DNA from: CAVVNN01 sp963838035
GTDB taxonomy: Bacteria > Actinomycetota > Thermoleophilia > Solirubrobacterales > 70-9
Direction: 5' to 3'
Length of the DNA stretch: 64,000 nt
NCBI GenBank assembly: GCA_963838035.1
Contig: CAWIPM010000004.1
Span: 62,001 to 126,000, forward strand
Below, in pieces: positions 61,732 to 64,000 of the stretch. The stretch's first letter is position 1, and each line of letters begins with the position of its first letter. Both the position numbers and the translations under genes were made by a program. A model generated the notes under the pieces. That model had not been told where the DNA came from. It was given only the letters and a program-made list of their open reading frames with translations, and searched no databases.

Positions 61732-64000
61732 CTAGGCCCCGCGGCTGAGGTTGCGGCGAGAGGGGAGCTGATCGAGGCGGCGTTCGCGGCGCAGGGCGCG
61801 AAGCTGCTGGCGCCGTTCGGCGCCGGCGCCCTCGACGCCCTGGCGCATGCGCTCGGCGGCGAGGCGGCCGCGAGCCGGCGATCCGCCCGGGCGGCTGGGA
61901 GGCGAGCTCAAGGCGCCTGAGGTCGCGGCGGCGTGCCTTCTCGATCTCGGCCTCGGCGCGCTCGCGCTCGGGGACCGCGCAGCTGCTCGAACTGCGCGCG
62001 GCGTAGCCGGCGCGGTGAGCGTGATCGGCGGGATCGCGGGAGCGTTTGGAGCAGCTCGCGGTCCTCGGCGGCAAAGCGGGCGAGGTCGCGGCGGCTCCAG
62101 CGCTGGCCAAGGCGCTGCTGGTTGCGCTCGGCGCCGGGCGAGCAGAGCTCTGGCGGCACGGTAGCGCTCGTCGCCGGGCGGCGCTGCTGCTTCTGGCGTC
62201 GCCGTCCCGCGCCCTTCGCGCTTGAAGTGCGGGCTGTCGCTGAGCGACCGGGCAGACGCCCCGGGCGGCTTGGTGGCGCCCTCGCAGGAGCCAGGTGGGC
62301 GGCCTCGTGGGCGGCGACGGTCTCACGAGCCTCGCGGTAGCGGTGCTCGGCGAGGGCGCGAGCGCCCGTCCTCAAGCGAGCCCCGCGCGGTCGCACGCGT
62401 TGCCTCGGCGCCGAGAGCCGCGCGCTCGCGGCGCCAGGCAATCGCCACGATTCGCGAAGCCGCGGGTGCTGTGGCCGGCGGTGCGTGAGACCCCTCTGAG
62501 CGCGCCGAGGGCGGCGAGGCCGCCGATGCCAAGATGGCTGCGATGCTCGTGCTCTCCGACCGAGATCAGCCCGATCAGCTCGGCGCGCTTGAGGAACACC
62601 GCCCAGCAGAAGGCGCAGGAGAGCAGGAAGCCGGTGGCGCTGCCGCCGGAGCCCTCGACGCGACCGAGGATCGAGATGCCGAGCAGGACGATCGAGAGGA
62701 AGGCGGCGTAGATCACCTTGGCGAGCGATCGCGCCGAGCAGGGTCAGGCCCCAGGCCTTGAAGGCGCGGCGGCCCGAGTCGCCGAGCAGCGGGAAGAAGA
62801 GGGCGAGAGGGCGCGGCGAGGAGGAGGACGAAGGCGATCGCAGCCTGGGTGAAGAGGCGGATCGCGAGCCAGGCGAGCAGCAGGATCGCGCCGAGCAGGC
62901 CGAGCGCGAAGAGGGCCAGCATCGAGAGTCGGGTGAGGGCCCCGTCGCCGCCCTGGGCGGCGACCTTCGCCTTGTATTCGTTCGTTGTTGTCGAAGTAGT
63001 TCCAGAGCGCTTCGCGGGCGTCGCTGCCCGGTGAGGAGCGCAGGTAGAGGTCGATCACCCGGCGCGGGTCGGCCGTAGCGCTTGCGGGCAAAGCGGGCGC
63101 ACTGTTCCTGGGCCTGGGAGCTGCCGAGGTGGGCGAAGATCGAGAGGGTAGTGAGGGCGCCGATGTCGTCGCAGAAGATTGCATCGGCGCGTTTGACCGC
63201 TTCGGGCGGCGGCGGCTCCGAGCGCCCAGCTGACGTCGGAGAAGTCGAGGCCGGCAAAGGGAACCTCGACCAGTCGCGACCAGGTCGCGGACATCGCTTC
63301 GGCGTAGCTGCCGACCGGTCGGCTGATCGAGCCCGATTGCGGGGCGCTGATCGTGCCGAGCGCGACTTCGTCGGAGAGGTGGCGAGCCGACCGACCGATT
63401 CGCGCGGCTGGTGGACGATCCAGAGGCCGAGCACGAACATCGCGATCGCCGCCAGCGTCCCCCCCACCCCGCCGGCGAGGTCGCGACGGATCAGGAGCCC
63501 CGGTAGGCGAACCAGATCCCGCCGCAGACGATCAGGGTCGAGAGCCAGGGGTCGGTGATCTCGTTGTAGAGGCGGGCGACCGCGGCGCGAGATCCGGCTC
63601 ATCGTCGGGCCTTCGGCGAAGGGGTTGAGGCCGAAGGCGATGCCGAGCAGCTCGAGGATCAGCTTGAGGACGAAGATCAGCCCCAGCCAGATCCCGTTGA
63701 GGATCGAGTCGAAGGCCGCGGTGAAGTCGCCGATCGGGTGCGTGATCCCGGTGAGATGAAGGTGTCGAAGCCGTAGTTGGAGGTCGGGTAGTCAGACTCC
63801 GGGCTGCCGTTGGCTTCGCAGCTGAGGCGGGTGGTGCGGCTGCGGATCTGGTCCAGCTGGTCGCAGACCGGGTTGCGGATGCCGAGGCCGGCGACCGGGT
63901 CGACCTGACCGGAGGCGCCGAGGTCCTTGGCGAGGTTGGAGGTGGAGACTTCTGCGGGGTTGGTGAGCTGCGGGGGCGGTTCGGAGTTCTGAGGGCCCCG
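61732..64000 (-). pseudogene. TrbL/VirB6-like multi-pass protein, frame-broken and cut by the edge
   Basis: Read right to left, coding begins before base 64000. An outer domain (NPVCDQLDQIRSRTTRLSCE) is followed by hydrophobic helices (GLIFVLKLILELLGIAFGLN; LSTLIVCGGIWFAYRG; MLALFALGLLGAILLLAWLA; AFLSIVLLGISILG; GFLLSCAFCWAVFLKR) and a charged C-terminus ending RDQLPSRR-like NLSRGA and TAG at 61732. This is the layout of TrbL/VirB6 channel proteins. About nine frame changes lie between 63757 and 62715, and more follow. No stop codon interrupts the true frame between them. Confidence 0.6.

Larger units (their letters stand above)
52288..64000. mobile_element. Integrative element inserted at tRNA-Val, left part only
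   Basis: From the 3' end of tRNA-Val the gene content changes abruptly: tyrosine integrase, excisionase-like protein, FtsK/VirD4-like ATPase, replication-relaxation-like proteins, toxin-antitoxin pair, and conjugation-type hydrolase and TrbL-like genes. The left attachment site should overlap the tRNA 3' half (T-arm to discriminator). The right end lies beyond base 64000, so the size and the direct repeat cannot be checked here. Most core genes run leftward; cargo genes at 56757-59168 run rightward. Confidence 0.85.

Noticed and set aside
61908..63602. 564-codon open frame on the minus strand
   Set aside because: Only short pieces of it carry membrane-protein sequence; the true coding path switches between all three frames, so this frame is not a gene as such.

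Overview
The window is GC-rich, densely coded bacterial DNA. The gene set suggests an actinobacterium of the Thermoleophilia/Solirubrobacterales type: a short SRP RNA, an SdhABE-type succinate dehydrogenase, many PadR/TetR/AraC regulators, GTG/TTG starts, high third-position GC and zinc-ribbon membrane proteins. The class is an inference from gene content, not a database result. About 52.2 kb is ordinary chromosome. The last 11.7 kb is the left part of an integrative element that runs off the right edge.

1-11.4 kb: small regulatory and metabolic units. These are an AraC/VOC pair, a DUF-type membrane protein, an ABC exporter with a LolA-like secreted partner, two small related alpha/beta proteins around an FKBP lipoprotein, an acyl-CoA ligase, a di-iron protein fused to an SCP2 sterol-carrier domain, and a TetR-amidase pair. 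11.4-18.8 kb: a GT-C glycosyltransferase, a tight Hsp20-Lon unit, two membrane lipid-modifying enzymes (fatty acid hydroxylase and acyl-CoA desaturase) and an AT-hook winged-helix protein with a perfect palindrome upstream.

18.8-31.4 kb: central metabolism. This holds malate dehydrogenase, isocitrate dehydrogenase, an AidB-like acyl-CoA dehydrogenase, an M50 site-2 protease with CBS domains, the sdhA-sdhB-sdhE operon, a cation/proton antiporter, and the aspartate pathway pair asd-ask. 31.5-41.3 kb: a PadR-MMPL efflux unit, then a phosphate island. In the island a zinc-ribbon membrane-anchored phosphoesterase diverges from two more zinc-ribbon proteins, next to pstCAB and a divergent pstS with a strong terminator.

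41.3-52.3 kb: a MerR-like regulator, a degenerate GGDEF protein, and recR-GMC oxidoreductase-ybaB-dnaX, which is the conserved dnaX-ybaB-recR cluster interrupted by an oxidoreductase. dnaX is split between two reading frames. Then come a membrane protein, an ABC-2 exporter pair, the SRP RNA, a Kef-like antiporter and tRNA-Val(CAC).

52.3-64 kb: a tyrosine integrase sits directly beside tRNA-Val. It is followed by an excisionase-like protein, a soluble FtsK/VirD4-like ATPase flanked by two paralogous replication-relaxation-like proteins, a VapBC pair, a fatty acid desaturase, a secreted Fn3-like protein, and conjugation-type genes (SLT/NlpC-P60 hydrolase, a small secreted or anchored protein, a TrbL/VirB6-like membrane protein). 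Coding between about 60.2 and 63.8 kb can be followed only by changing frame more than a dozen times. This looks more like uncorrected indel errors than ordinary gene decay.
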